Below are positions 1 to 7,732 of a DNA stretch of 20,866 nt, in pieces. The DNA lies in assembly GCA_002499945.1 (NCBI GenBank), contig DKYP01000070.1, forward strand, positions 1 to 20,866, read 5' to 3'. Each line of letters opens with the position of its first letter. Position 1 is the first letter of the stretch. The stretch comes from Lachnoclostridium sp. UBA7097. GTDB lineage: Bacteria; Bacillota; Clostridia; Lachnospirales; Lachnospiraceae. Both the position numbers and the translations under genes were made by a program. The notes beneath the pieces were generated by a model. It was given only the letters and a program-made list of their open reading frames with translations. It ran no database searches and was not told the DNA's origin.

Positions 1-25
1 ATAATAAATATATTTTATATTTATA

Positions 26-60
26 AGCCCTGTGGTGATATCACTACAAGGGCTTTTTTA
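26..60 (+). terminator. Rho-independent terminator of an upstream unit
   Basis: The arms AGCCCT (26-31) and AGGGCT (49-54) pair and are extended inward by GTGGTGAT/ATCACTAC with one wobble pair and a bulged A. A run of six T follows. It reads rightward and must end transcription of a gene left of the window, so it isolates operon 1 from upstream. Confidence 0.85.
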
Positions 61-154
61 ATACTTTATATTACATATAAAATCATTTTTACAAACTATA
101 AATAATAATGTGCTAAACTCTGTTTATTAAATGAAGGGAGGCAGATTTTATGGT

Positions 155-1306
155 ATGAGGGATGATATTTTATTTATGCCGCTTGGGGGCGGCCAGAGGA
201 CAGGGGCAAGCTGTTATTATTTAAAACTGGGTAGTGCAAATATTATTCTTGATGCAGGCAATGGCAATAATAAAGGGATAATATTTGAACCGGATTTACA
301 CTCCCTTGTTACATCACCATATATACAAAGCATTAACCAGATAAACCAGATTTTTATTTCACATGCACATTATGACCATATCGGCTATCTGTTTAAATTA
401 ATGAAGGAGGCTGCAAGGGCAAATGTATATATGACAAGGGTTACAAAACTATTGTCTGGATACCAGCTTTATGACAAGGCCTTTTTGTCAGGAAAACGCC
501 CTGATGAGAATAAAAGGCTGGCGGCGCAGTATATGCTTGACAGGGTTTCAAATGTAGATTTTATGCAGTGTATTAATTTTGGGACTTATAAAGCTTCCTT
601 CTGGCAGGCAGGGCATATACCGGGTGCAATGATGGTGCTTTTTGAATATGGCAGGAGAAAAATATTATATACAGGGGATTATTCCTTAAAAAGCACACCA
701 CTTGCGGGCGGCTGTGTCCTTCCAGACAATGCTGGTATTGATACAGTGATTATGTGCGGGCTGCATGCAAAGCATCCTGGCTATATAAAGAATTTAGATA
801 ACCTTTTTATAAAAGTACAGCATGTTTTAAATATTGCCAGGCAGCATACAGGACCTGTAGTATGCTATGTGCCGCAGTTAAGCAAGGGCATAGAGTTTAT
901 TAAAGTATTAAATATGTACAATGAAAATAATATACCTGTATATATTGATAATTCTGTAATGAGGATTATAGAAAAAATGGAGAAGCTGGCTGTTCCAGTC
1001 CTTAATGAAAATAACAAAGTATTTGACAACTCTTATAAAAGAGAACCTTATATTTACGTAACAGCAGATAAGGAACACAGGGAAACGGGTTTTTGCCATT
1101 ATGTAAATGTTGATTTTTCCCTGCATGAAGATTTCAGGGAAATGAAAGAGTTTATAAAAAAGATAAATCCCAGACAGGCAGTTATGGTACATTGTGCCAG
1201 GGAACATTCACCTTATGATGAAACAATAGAACAAGTCCTGATGCTTGATGGTGAAAGCAGGACACAGTTTATTTTTGCAGAGGAAAAGGAAATTTACAGG
1301 ATATAA
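155..1306 (+). CDS. MBL-fold, beta-CASP-like metallohydrolase
   Basis: This is a metallo-beta-lactamase fold protein. Counting from the ATG at 155, the metal-binding HxHxDH motif is H70-A-H72-Y-D74-H75, followed by a GH (H154) and the Asp of YTGDYS (D175). A late VHCAREH segment with H346 recalls the C-terminal histidine motif of beta-CASP enzymes (RNase J and CPSF73 group), which cut RNA or DNA. The stretch between about 180 and 330 would hold the beta-CASP-like insertion. An in-frame ATG at 131 also exists, but AGGGAGG at 136-141 lies inside that extension and would serve the ATG at 155 (13-nt spacing), so I prefer 155. It opens operon 1, 18 nt before the GrpE-like gene. The fold is secure. 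Nuclease activity and substrate are inferred. Confidence 0.8.
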   Translation: MRDDILFMPLGGGQRTGASCYYLKLGSANIILDAGNGNNKGIIFEPDLHSLVTSPYIQSINQINQIFISHAHYDHIGYLFKLMKEAARANVYMTRVTKLLSGYQLYDKAFLSGKRPDENKRLAAQYMLDRVSNVDFMQCINFGTYKASFWQAGHIPGAMMVLFEYGRRKILYTGDYSLKSTPLAGGCVLPDNAGIDTVIMCGLHAKHPGYIKNLDNLFIKVQHVLNIARQHTGPVVCYVPQLSKGIEFIKVLNMYNENNIPVYIDNSVMRIIEKMEKLAVPVLNENNKVFDNSYKREPYIYVTADKEHRETGFCHYVNVDFSLHEDFREMKEFIKKINPRQAVMVHCAREHSPYDETIEQVLMLDGESRTQFIFAEEKEIYRI

Positions 1307-1324
1307 AAAATAAGGAGGCATAAA

Positions 1325-2407
1325 ATGATTGATATTAATAATCCAAAGGTAAGGAAAATACAGGAAGGAATCAATAAGGCAATGCTGCGCAAAGTAAAGA
1401 AAGGAGGGTATATAAATGAAGAGATTGTTATGGAAAATAAGCTGCTTACAATTCTGTGCAATAATTTTGATTTAGAGCCAAGGGAATATGCGGTTTTAAT
1501 GAATGAAAAATATGGATACCACATGTCTGGAAATGATGTAATACATATTTTAAGAAACAGGAGAATAAACTATCCAAATGACCGCAAAGAATTATTGCAA
1601 TGGGCAGAAGAGGTTGCTGGTTATTTTGATGGTGCTGTAAATGGGGACAGGGAAAGTTATGATAAATATGAAACCGCTATAAATAAAAAGAAAGGCAAGA
1701 AGAATTATTCACAGGAACGCCTGGCATTAATTATGTTATATGAAAGATATCCTGAAATTGATATATCTGGCAATATTGATGGTTTATATTCATTAGGGCA
1801 TACGCTGGCAAGATATTTATTTTACGAGATTTCTGATGTAATCAGTGAAGTATATGGTTTTCCACAATACAGGGATACAAATAAAAAGACAGATACGAAA
1901 AATGATAACAGGAAAATCTCTTATAACCAGGCAATAAGAAGAATTAACCAGCTTGAAAATATACTTGAACGTACTAATACTATGCTACAGGATTTACAGG
2001 AAGAATTTGAGGAACAGCTGGAAGCAAATAAGGTAAAAGAACTTGCCGATTTTTTTGCAAAGCTTAATTCTGAAAAGTATGGCTGTATACTTGATGAGCT
2101 GCTTATAGTAAATAAAGGTATTGACGGGCTTAAGAAAAACGGGGTTGAGATACCAATAGAGATAAACGGGCTTTTAATTATGGTTAAAAAGTTAATCCAG
2201 TTTGTGCGTGACAGCCATATTGAACCGGTTATGAAGGTTGGTGCCATAAGGGAAGTTATTGCAGCAGATGTTGAATTTTGTAATTATGAGGGAACTCCTT
2301 TTTCTACACCTGAAGAGAAGAAGAATGTAAAAGTTGTATCCCCTGGGTGGATTTACAAGGATAAGGAATTACAGATTTCAAGACCGAAAGTAAAGGAGGA
2401 GAAATAA
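1325..2407 (+). CDS. GrpE-like nucleotide exchange factor with N-terminal extension
   Basis: A 360-residue, probably cytosolic protein. The N-terminal 190 residues match nothing I recognise. Residues about 199-250 form a charged coiled coil rich in Leu, Glu and Gln. A helical part and then a C-terminal segment near 320-356 follow, in which VKVVSPGW, a KDKEL turn and RPKVK resemble the beta-wing of GrpE (pattern V-x-V-x-x-x-GY-x-L-x-x-K-x-x-RPA-x-V). GrpE proteins release ADP from Hsp70 partners. The stop codon overlaps the ATG of the Hsp70 gene (TAATG), so the two are probably translated together and the products likely interact. It is about twice the usual GrpE length. AAGGAGG at 1312-1318 supports the start. 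The GrpE assignment rests on a short motif plus context, so it is moderate. Confidence 0.6.
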   Translation: MIDINNPKVRKIQEGINKAMLRKVKKGGYINEEIVMENKLLTILCNNFDLEPREYAVLMNEKYGYHMSGNDVIHILRNRRINYPNDRKELLQWAEEVAGYFDGAVNGDRESYDKYETAINKKKGKKNYSQERLALIMLYERYPEIDISGNIDGLYSLGHTLARYLFYEISDVISEVYGFPQYRDTNKKTDTKNDNRKISYNQAIRRINQLENILERTNTMLQDLQEEFEEQLEANKVKELADFFAKLNSEKYGCILDELLIVNKGIDGLKKNGVEIPIEINGLLIMVKKLIQFVRDSHIEPVMKVGAIREVIAADVEFCNYEGTPFSTPEEKKNVKVVSPGWIYKDKELQISRPKVKEEK

Positions 2408-5196
2408 TGGTAAACATTAATAATGAACATGATACTTTATGCACAGGAATTGACCTTGGTACTACCAATTCGGTTCTTGCGACAATAAATGAAAAGATGA
2501 ACGGCGGCATAGTAAGTAAGGTGGTTGAAATACCACGTGCTGTTGATACATATAATACAGTGGCAGGCGAACCAAGGCTTGAAACGGTAAAAAGACCAAC
2601 ACTTCCTTCCTGTATATATTACAGGCAGGAAAATAATTATGAGCCGCTTGTAGGGGATTTTGCCAAAAGGCAGTATCCTTTAAGACCGCATCTTGTGGCA
2701 AAGTCTATTAAAAGCCAGATGGGAAACCAGAAAGCAGAAGGGCTTTCACCGGATATCCCTGATAAAACCCCTGCCGAAGTTTCTTCAAGGATTTTGAAGC
2801 ATTTATTAAAAGAAGCTTCAAAAATTTACAGAAGTGAAATTACAGATGCAGTTATTACTGTGCCTGCGAACTTTGACTCTGCAATGTGCAAAGCAACAAG
2901 GGATGCTGCGGAACTTGCAGGGATTAAAACTATAAATTCTGATGGAAGCGAACGGCCAGTCCTTTTGTCAGAACCAAATGCTGTAATATATGATTTGGTG
3001 AACCAGATACGTAATGGTGAAATTTCAAGCAGGATTCTTGATTTAAGTGAAAAGAAAAGAGTGCTTGTATTTGACCTTGGTGGTGGTACTCTTGATATTA
3101 CAATGCATGAAATCCAAAGGGCGGAGGAGTTAAAAGATGTACTTAAAGTTGATGAAATTGCGACTAACAGATATACACAGCTAGGGGGTGATAATTTTGA
3201 CAATGAAATTGCAAAAGCAATGTATAAACGTTATATAAAGCAGTTTGAAATGCATCCTGATGTAACGGCAAAATTACGCCAGGAAGAAAATATAATTATG
3301 CCGCAGCTGCGTGTGTATGCGGAACATTTAAAGTATGATTTAAATGAACGCTGCGGTGCAGAATACAGTTCGGGATGGGATGACTATGAGGATGAAAAAA
3401 GCTTTGCAACAGGCGGCAATATGGGCAGTACAGGGTATGCTTATGATGATACCTTTACACAGTCTGAAATAGAAGAAATACTTTCTGTTTTTATGGCGCC
3501 AGAGCTTAAGTTTGATGATTACAAAAGAATAGAACAAATTACTGATACAGAAAATATTATTTACCCTGTGCTTGATGTTTTGCATAAAGCTTCTGAAAAA
3601 CTTGGCACAGATAATGTGGTGGTTGATGAAGTTATTGTAAATGGAGGGATGTCAAAGTTTTATATGGTTACAGACAGGTTAAAGGAGTTCTTTGGCTTTG
3701 AACCAATAGTTGCCTTAGACCCCGACCAGGCTGTGGCAAGGGGTGCGGCTGTATACCATTATTACCTGCATAAGTATGAACAGATGCAGGATGGCATGAA
3801 AAAAACTGGCATAACAGGAAAGAGCACCCAGACAGAAAAGGAAGTTGTAAGTACAGAGGATATAGCAATACAGTGGGGAAATAATATATTAAATGACAGC
3901 CTTTACCTTGGTGTTAAAAATGGCGCTGTACATAAAATTATCCCTACAGGCACTGCACTTCCATACCATTCAGAAGTTATGACTGGTTTCAGTATAGAGC
4001 CTGGACAGAATAAAATTGCAATCCCTATAAAAAGCAGGAATTTGGATGGCTCATACAGGACTATTGCAAGTGGTAATATTTCTTTTAAAAATAATTATAA
4101 TAACGGGGCATTTGTTGCATTTTCCGTCTATATGGGAAGCAATAAAGTTATTACGATGAGGGCATGGACAAGCAGTGATGCAGACGGGAACAGCAAGCTG
4201 GAAGAAGGTTCTGTTGGTATTGCCATTGGCGGCGGCGGTACGGCTTCAAAAATTAAAACAAAATTTACGGCACCAAGCGGCAGCAGGCTTTTGCCTAGAG
4301 AGGAAATAAACAGGCTGCTGCAGCTTTACAGGAATTATGAAAGATGCAGTATGCCACAGGAAAGAAGTAATATAGCTAAAAGAATAACTGTGTGCGTAAA
4401 TGGTATATGCAGTGCAGGCAATAAAGATGAATTTGCAGATGCAATACTTTCTGCGCTTAGTTGTACTACATATGATAATGCAAAGGAAAGGCTTTTTGTT
4501 ATATCCAGAAGAATTGGGGAAACATGGACAAACCTTGAAAAGAAGCAGCTTGCCACGCATTGTATGGACCAGATAAGTGCAGTGCTTAACGGGCTTCCAG
4601 TTAAAGGGGCGAAAGTTAATGCTAATATACAGGCTATATATGCGCTAAGTATCTGCGCAGATGCAAACCAGCTTACGAGGCTTTATGCATTGCATGATAC
4701 ATCACGTTACTGCCAGGCATGTATGTATACACATGCAAAAACAAAAACGGGGATTGACTGGCTTAAGGAGGAATTTGAAAAGGATATTAAACATTCATCA
4801 AGAGGGTTATCAAACCATATACAGATGAGTTCTTATGCTATCGGGATGGCTTTGCGTAAAGATGGCGGGGCTTGTGTGGTATCTAAAAAAGTGGAAACAG
4901 ATGTTATAAATAAACTTTGTAATGTTATAAGAAATGGAAACCTGGGTGCAAGCCAGCTGTCATGCTGTATACTTGCGCTGGGGTGGACTTGTGACCAGAG
5001 AAAGCAGGTTAATGGGATAGATACGTTTATTCTTAATAATGTGACAGGGACAATTATGGGAGTGGATTATTTTTATGATGATGATGTGGTGGCAAGATGT
5101 GGGAAATCAAGAAAAGTGGCATTAAAAATGATTAATGGGGAGTTCTTAAATGCAGAGGAAGAAGAATTCCTGCTCACAAAACTTGAGATGGAATAA
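2407..5196 (+). CDS. Hsp70-family (DnaK-like) chaperone
   Basis: A 929-residue ATP-dependent chaperone-like protein. The Hsp70 ATPase signatures are all visible: phosphate-1 TGIDLGTTNS (13-22), phosphate-2 VFDLGGGTLD (221-230) and adenosine motif VIVNGGMSK (409-417), followed by DPDQAVARGAAV at the end of the domain. Residues about 490-620 are beta-rich and include IPTGTALP, like the substrate-binding beta domain. The last 300 residues are helical and much longer than the DnaK lid. Near 335-370 there is an Asp/Gly/Tyr-rich insertion in the second actin lobe. Start ATG 2407 has AGGAGGAG just upstream and overlaps the stop of the GrpE-like gene. No J-domain gene is in the window. It is a divergent paralogue, not the housekeeping dnaK. 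Clients are unknown; co-action with the MBL and GrpE-like neighbours is inferred. Confidence 0.9.
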   Translation: MVNINNEHDTLCTGIDLGTTNSVLATINEKMNGGIVSKVVEIPRAVDTYNTVAGEPRLETVKRPTLPSCIYYRQENNYEPLVGDFAKRQYPLRPHLVAKSIKSQMGNQKAEGLSPDIPDKTPAEVSSRILKHLLKEASKIYRSEITDAVITVPANFDSAMCKATRDAAELAGIKTINSDGSERPVLLSEPNAVIYDLVNQIRNGEISSRILDLSEKKRVLVFDLGGGTLDITMHEIQRAEELKDVLKVDEIATNRYTQLGGDNFDNEIAKAMYKRYIKQFEMHPDVTAKLRQEENIIMPQLRVYAEHLKYDLNERCGAEYSSGWDDYEDEKSFATGGNMGSTGYAYDDTFTQSEIEEILSVFMAPELKFDDYKRIEQITDTENIIYPVLDVLHKASEKLGTDNVVVDEVIVNGGMSKFYMVTDRLKEFFGFEPIVALDPDQAVARGAAVYHYYLHKYEQMQDGMKKTGITGKSTQTEKEVVSTEDIAIQWGNNILNDSLYLGVKNGAVHKIIPTGTALPYHSEVMTGFSIEPGQNKIAIPIKSRNLDGSYRTIASGNISFKNNYNNGAFVAFSVYMGSNKVITMRAWTSSDADGNSKLEEGSVGIAIGGGGTASKIKTKFTAPSGSRLLPREEINRLLQLYRNYERCSMPQERSNIAKRITVCVNGICSAGNKDEFADAILSALSCTTYDNAKERLFVISRRIGETWTNLEKKQLATHCMDQISAVLNGLPVKGAKVNANIQAIYALSICADANQLTRLYALHDTSRYCQACMYTHAKTKTGIDWLKEEFEKDIKHSSRGLSNHIQMSSYAIGMALRKDGGACVVSKKVETDVINKLCNVIRNGNLGASQLSCCILALGWTCDQRKQVNGIDTFILNNVTGTIMGVDYFYDDDVVARCGKSRKVALKMINGEFLNAEEEEFLLTKLEME

Positions 5197-5256
5197 AGGT
5201 TTGTAGGACATTGAAAATTTAATAAAGTATCGGGCTGGGGATTTAAAAGCCAATGG

Positions 5257-5410
5257 ATGGGCTGGCAATTCCAAAGTGTTCCATGGACAGGCACGTTCCC
5301 ACTTGGACGTCGCACGCAATGGATGCATAAAGCGCCAAAATACGGCGCTTAAGCACCAGCGGCTCCGTACAGCCGTCCATTGGAAGCACATTTGGAATTT
5401 GCCAGCTAAT
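5257..5410 (-). repeat. 154-nt structured palindromic element, copy 1
   Basis: The reverse complement of this stretch aligns with 16407-16560 over exactly 154 nt with only two 1-nt indels. Both ends are almost identical and pair with each other (GCTGGCAAATTCC with GGAATTGCCAGC). Inside there is a second helix (TTCCA with TGGAA) and a terminal hairpin on the plus strand, AAGCGCC (5330-5336) with GGCGCTT (5344-5350), extended by GGATGC with GCACC. Inner sequences differ between the copies in a base-pair-preserving way. It fills most of the gap between convergent hsp70 and hicB genes and could also end transcription from either side. It could be a non-coding RNA family, a MITE-like repeat or a hairpin DNA element. 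No ORF is seen. The rest of the gap (5197-5256, 5411-5546) shows nothing I can name. Confidence 0.75.
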
Positions 5411-5546
5411 CTGCTCCTTGATAAATTTTAAAAATATTTCCTGCAAAAGCTTTTAGATAAGTGACATTCTGTTCAATAAGCTATATAGTAATATATGTTT
5501 CATATCCAGAAATTAATATTCATTCTTTATTAATATGAGGTTATAC

Positions 5547-5966
5547 TTATATTTTTGCAAGAAGGGCTTCCTGCAAGACTTTTGAAAAGTTGATACTTTT
5601 TTCTTCACAAAGGGTATTCAGCCACATAGGAATGCTTAAAGTCTTTTTCACTGACTTGGTGCTGTGCTGCTTTGCATATTCAGTCATGTCAACCAGTACC
5701 ATATTGACGAAAGCACTATCTGCAGCACATTCCATTTCAAAATCTTTTAAGACAGCTTTTATATTGATTTCGCCTAATATACTTGGAACAGGAAGGCTTT
5801 CATTGTCACATAAGGCAGTAAATATATATTGACCACAGATGTCCGCCGCCATGTGCATAGCGTCCGCTATATTATCCCCAAAAGTTGCGAGATTTCCTAA
5901 ATCAGGAAAAATTACAGATATTTTACCTTCTTCTTCATAGAAAATAGCTGGATATACATAATTCAT
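5547..5966 (-). CDS. hicB: HicB-family antitoxin (toxin partner degraded)
   Basis: A 139-residue protein with the HicB fold of type II toxin-antitoxin modules. The N-terminal half (YPAIFYEEEGKISVIFPDL, then an Ala-rich helix with DAMHMA) is the partially degraded RNase-H-like domain typical of HicB. The C-terminal half carries a short helical region (SIPMWLNTLC to EALLAKI) that fits a ribbon-helix-helix or Xre-type DNA-binding end. HicB binds and neutralises the mRNA interferase HicA and represses their operon. AAAGGA about 11 nt upstream supports the start at 5966. The upstream hicA in the same operon is broken, so this antitoxin is an orphan here, which leaves autoregulation or cross-protection as possible roles. 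The family call is fairly sure. Confidence 0.82.
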   Translation of the reverse strand: MNYVYPAIFYEEEGKISVIFPDLGNLATFGDNIADAMHMAADICGQYIFTALCDNESLPVPSILGEINIKAVLKDFEMECAADSAFVNMVLVDMTEYAKQHSTKSVKKTLSIPMWLNTLCEEKSINFSKVLQEALLAKI

Positions 5967-6018
5967 AAATCAATAATCCTTTCTATAATTTATTTCAAAG
6001 GGGCAGGACTTATTTCAG

Positions 6019-6192
6019 TCAGGCTTGGTTTCGTATGGATTTAACAATACTTTTCGGGATGTCATCGGGATGATTTAGAACACTTACTTTTCCAGGTTTT
6101 GTTGGGTGTTTTTACTGATAATGTTAACCACTTATGCCTGACACATACCATCCATCATCCTTTAGCATTCGGTCGGCTTCTCTGAATTTCAT
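6019..6192 (-). pseudogene. hicA: hicA toxin pseudogene, two in-frame stops
   Basis: Reading leftward from the ATG at 6192, preceded by AAGGAAG, gives MKFREADRMLKDDGWYV and then SG-stop-HYQ-stop-KHPTKPGKV, ending after SIVKSIRNQA at the TGA 6019-6021. This is 57 codons without any frameshift. HicA toxins have the pattern GSHY-Q-Y/F-KHP, so the stops replace the expected Ser and Tyr codons (TCA to TAA and TAT/TAC to TAA, each a single base change). The first stop lies right before the catalytic His that HicA needs, so no active toxin can be made. The gene sits 52 nt upstream of hicB, as in the normal hicAB order. I saw this by translating the DNA directly, and the family match is from knowledge of HicA. 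Confidence 0.82.
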
Positions 6193-6215
6193 AAGTGTTT
6201 CTTCCTTACGATTAT

Positions 6216-6244
6216 ATGATAATACGTGTTTTACGTATAGTCAA
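6216..6244 (-). promoter_or_regulatory. hicAB promoter with embedded operator palindrome
   Basis: On the minus strand, TTGACT (6239-6244) and TATCAT (6216-6221) are 17 bp apart, a good sigma-A match. Between them lies the inverted repeat TACGT-GTTTT-ACGTA (6223-6237). HicB proteins repress their own promoter by binding palindromes, so this is the expected autoregulatory operator. The binding itself is inferred. Confidence 0.65.
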
Positions 6245-6323
6245 TATAGATATTTTTGAGTTTTCCATTCGTAAGTAAAACAGCAATAATAGACTTTGTA
6301 GCCTGTTTATGTTATACTAAATT

Positions 6324-6332
6324 TGGTATAAT
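6324..6332 (+). promoter_or_regulatory. Extended -10 promoter of the small ORF unit
   Basis: TGGTATAAT matches the TGnTATAAT extended -10 element perfectly. The best -35 at 17 bp spacing is TGTTTA (weak), which is acceptable for an extended -10 promoter. Transcription would begin near 6339, just before a strong AAAGGAGAGG ribosome site. Confidence 0.55.
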
Positions 6333-6357
6333 TATATGGTTAAAGGAGAGGGTATTT

Positions 6358-6375
6358 ATGGTAATGAGGATATAG
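6358..6375 (+). CDS. Five-codon leader ORF (MVMRI)
   Basis: The ATG at 6358 has a near-perfect AAAGGAGAGG site 5 nt upstream and reads five codons to the TAG at 6373-6375. That stop abuts the AGAAGGAAGG ribosome site of the next ORF (6391). Such an arrangement could couple translation of the two, or the short reading frame may be decayed or accidental. There is no direct evidence that a peptide is made. Confidence 0.25.
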   Translation: MVMRI

Positions 6376-6390
6376 AAGGAAGGTATTGAT

Positions 6391-6585
6391 ATGTCTGGAA
6401 GAAGTATTTTAAGCGAAAAACCAGAAGATAATAAAGCAGCAGCTGAATGGGGGATTAAACAGGCGGAATTGATTAGGAAAGGTGAGGAAATTACACAAAG
6501 GTTAATGAAAAAATATACATCTATTATTTTGTTACGTGATAATAAAGAAACAGCGGATAAAGATAATGATGAAATAAAGGAATAA
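6391..6585 (+). CDS. Small hypothetical protein, 64 aa
   Basis: I do not recognise this protein. It is highly charged and mostly helical in appearance, with no membrane segment or Cys. A central helix (AAEWGIKQAELIRKGEEI) is followed by a Lys/Tyr part and an acidic tail (DKDNDEIKE). AGAAGGAAGG 6 nt before the ATG is a convincing ribosome site and an extended -10 promoter lies upstream, so it is likely a real gene. It is followed by a weak hairpin and the promoter of operon 2, so it is probably its own transcript. A role as a regulator or small partner of either neighbour is only a guess. Confidence 0.55.
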   Translation: MSGRSILSEKPEDNKAAAEWGIKQAELIRKGEEITQRLMKKYTSIILLRDNKETADKDNDEIKE

Positions 6586-6610
6586 AATTAAATAGTAGTA
6601 TAGTAATTTC

Positions 6611-6651
6611 AAAGGGTGCAAAGTCTGTTATAAAGAATAGTACCCTTTTAA
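6611..6651 (+). terminator. Possible terminator after the small ORF
   Basis: AAAGGGT (6611-6617) pairs with ACCCTTT (6642-6648), followed by TAAAA rather than a long T-run. The loop of about 24 nt is large, so this is a weak candidate. Confidence 0.4.
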
Positions 6652-6685
6652 AATGTAAAGAAATAAAGCAAGTAAAATTATGTGG

Positions 6686-6714
6686 TTGCAATGGTTTTAT
6701 AGTGATAGTATAAT
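6686..6714 (+). promoter_or_regulatory. Promoter of operon 2
   Basis: TTGCAA (6686-6691) and TATAAT (6709-6714) are separated by exactly 17 bp, close to the sigma-A consensus. The start point would be near 6721, about 65 nt before the ATG at 6787. It is the only strong promoter I see in front of the four-gene unit 6787-14638. Confidence 0.75.
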
Positions 6715-6786
6715 AATCTGGTAGTTAATTATGTGTTTCATAAAAAGTTTAAGAGAATAAATTATTATAATTTAAGGGGGATAAGG

Positions 6787-7668
6787 ATGGAGGATACATA
6801 TTTCTTTACAAATAATTTGCTGGAAGCACTTGATAATCCAGATGTGAGAGAAAAAATAAGGGAAATAGTGAAGGAAGAAAAGGGCAAGAAAGAGAAAAAG
6901 GGATTGTTGGGAAAAGATAACAATACATCAGATGTTAAAATGTTAAAGAAAAAATTAGAGGAGGAAATTAAGGAAAAAGAAAGGTTATATACAATTTTAG
7001 ATAAGTTAAAAGATGAGAATGAAAATTCACATATGATGCTTGACCATTTAAAAGCAGCTAATAAAAGTCTGGAAAATAGTAATTCAGATTTAGAAAGAAA
7101 GATTAACAGGCTTGAAGATGAAAACAGGCAGTTAAAGTCTGATTATGAAACACAGTTTGAAGAATATAAAGAGAATATGGGTATGTATAAAAAACAGTTA
7201 CGGGAACTGGAACAAGAGTGCAACTTATATAAGGGAAAATATAAACTTATAGATTATTATTATAATTTATATCTTAGCCTTGGTGAAGATGCACATAAAA
7301 AACTTGGGCGTATTTTAAGCGCAAAAAGCCCGGAAATGTTTTTATCCTGGGGTATACAGTGGGATAACATAAGGGCTTTATGGACAGAAATAAGTTTCTG
7401 GCTGGATGAATATCCAAAAGATATGGTGGATAAATTAACTCAGATTTTTGATTATTTTTTTGGTATTTACTATGAAAATAACCAGATGGACGGAGAGAAA
7501 AAATATATCAGGCAGGAAGTCCAGGCAGGTGATGAATTTGATGATTTTCTTCATACAAGAAAAGATGGTGCAGTAGCAGGGAGAATTACAGAAGTTTTAT
7601 TAAACGGGTATGGACAGATGGATGGAGAGGAATTTATATTAAAAGAAAAATCAATAGTTAGGATTTAA
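6787..7668 (+). CDS. Coiled-coil, GrpE-like protein (second copy type)
   Basis: A 293-residue protein, numbered from ATG 6787, chosen because AAGGGGG (6774-6780) lies 6 nt upstream; an in-frame GTG at 6733 has no site. Residues about 10-35 are Lys/Glu-rich. About 40-155 form a long heptad-type coiled coil. The middle (DYYYNLYLSLGEDAHKKLG) is helical. The C-terminus (GDEFDDFLH, then GRITEVLLNGY and a final beta strand ending KSIVRI) follows the GrpE order G-x-x-FDP-x-x-H, then G-x-I-x-x-V-L-x-x-GY. It therefore looks like a diverged exchange factor for the Hsp70-like protein encoded 64 nt downstream. It shares little sequence with the GrpE-like protein of operon 1. GrpE assignment is from motif and context, moderately sure. 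Confidence 0.62.
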   Translation: MEDTYFFTNNLLEALDNPDVREKIREIVKEEKGKKEKKGLLGKDNNTSDVKMLKKKLEEEIKEKERLYTILDKLKDENENSHMMLDHLKAANKSLENSNSDLERKINRLEDENRQLKSDYETQFEEYKENMGMYKKQLRELEQECNLYKGKYKLIDYYYNLYLSLGEDAHKKLGRILSAKSPEMFLSWGIQWDNIRALWTEISFWLDEYPKDMVDKLTQIFDYFFGIYYENNQMDGEKKYIRQEVQAGDEFDDFLHTRKDGAVAGRITEVLLNGYGQMDGEEFILKEKSIVRI

Positions 7669-7732
7669 CAGATGGGAAAAGCAATAAAAAATACAAGAAA
7701 AAATAAAAATACACTTGGAGGGACAAGAAATT

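Noticed and set aside
61..150. Promoter of operon 1
   Set aside because: TTTACA at 88-93 and TAAACT at 114-119 are present but 20 bp apart, and other pairs are weak. A promoter must exist here but I cannot place it.
5073..5446. Overlapping short minus-strand ORFs across the structured element
   Set aside because: Three overlapping frames with no ribosome site; they arise from the GC-richer palindrome at 5257-5410.
5590..5832. 80-codon plus-strand ORF inside hicB
   Set aside because: Antisense to the recognisable HicB protein and without family resemblance.
6733..6786. Upstream GTG start of the coiled-coil gene
   Set aside because: It has no ribosome site, lies about 20 nt after the promoter -10, and the ATG at 6787 has AAGGGGG at 6-nt spacing.
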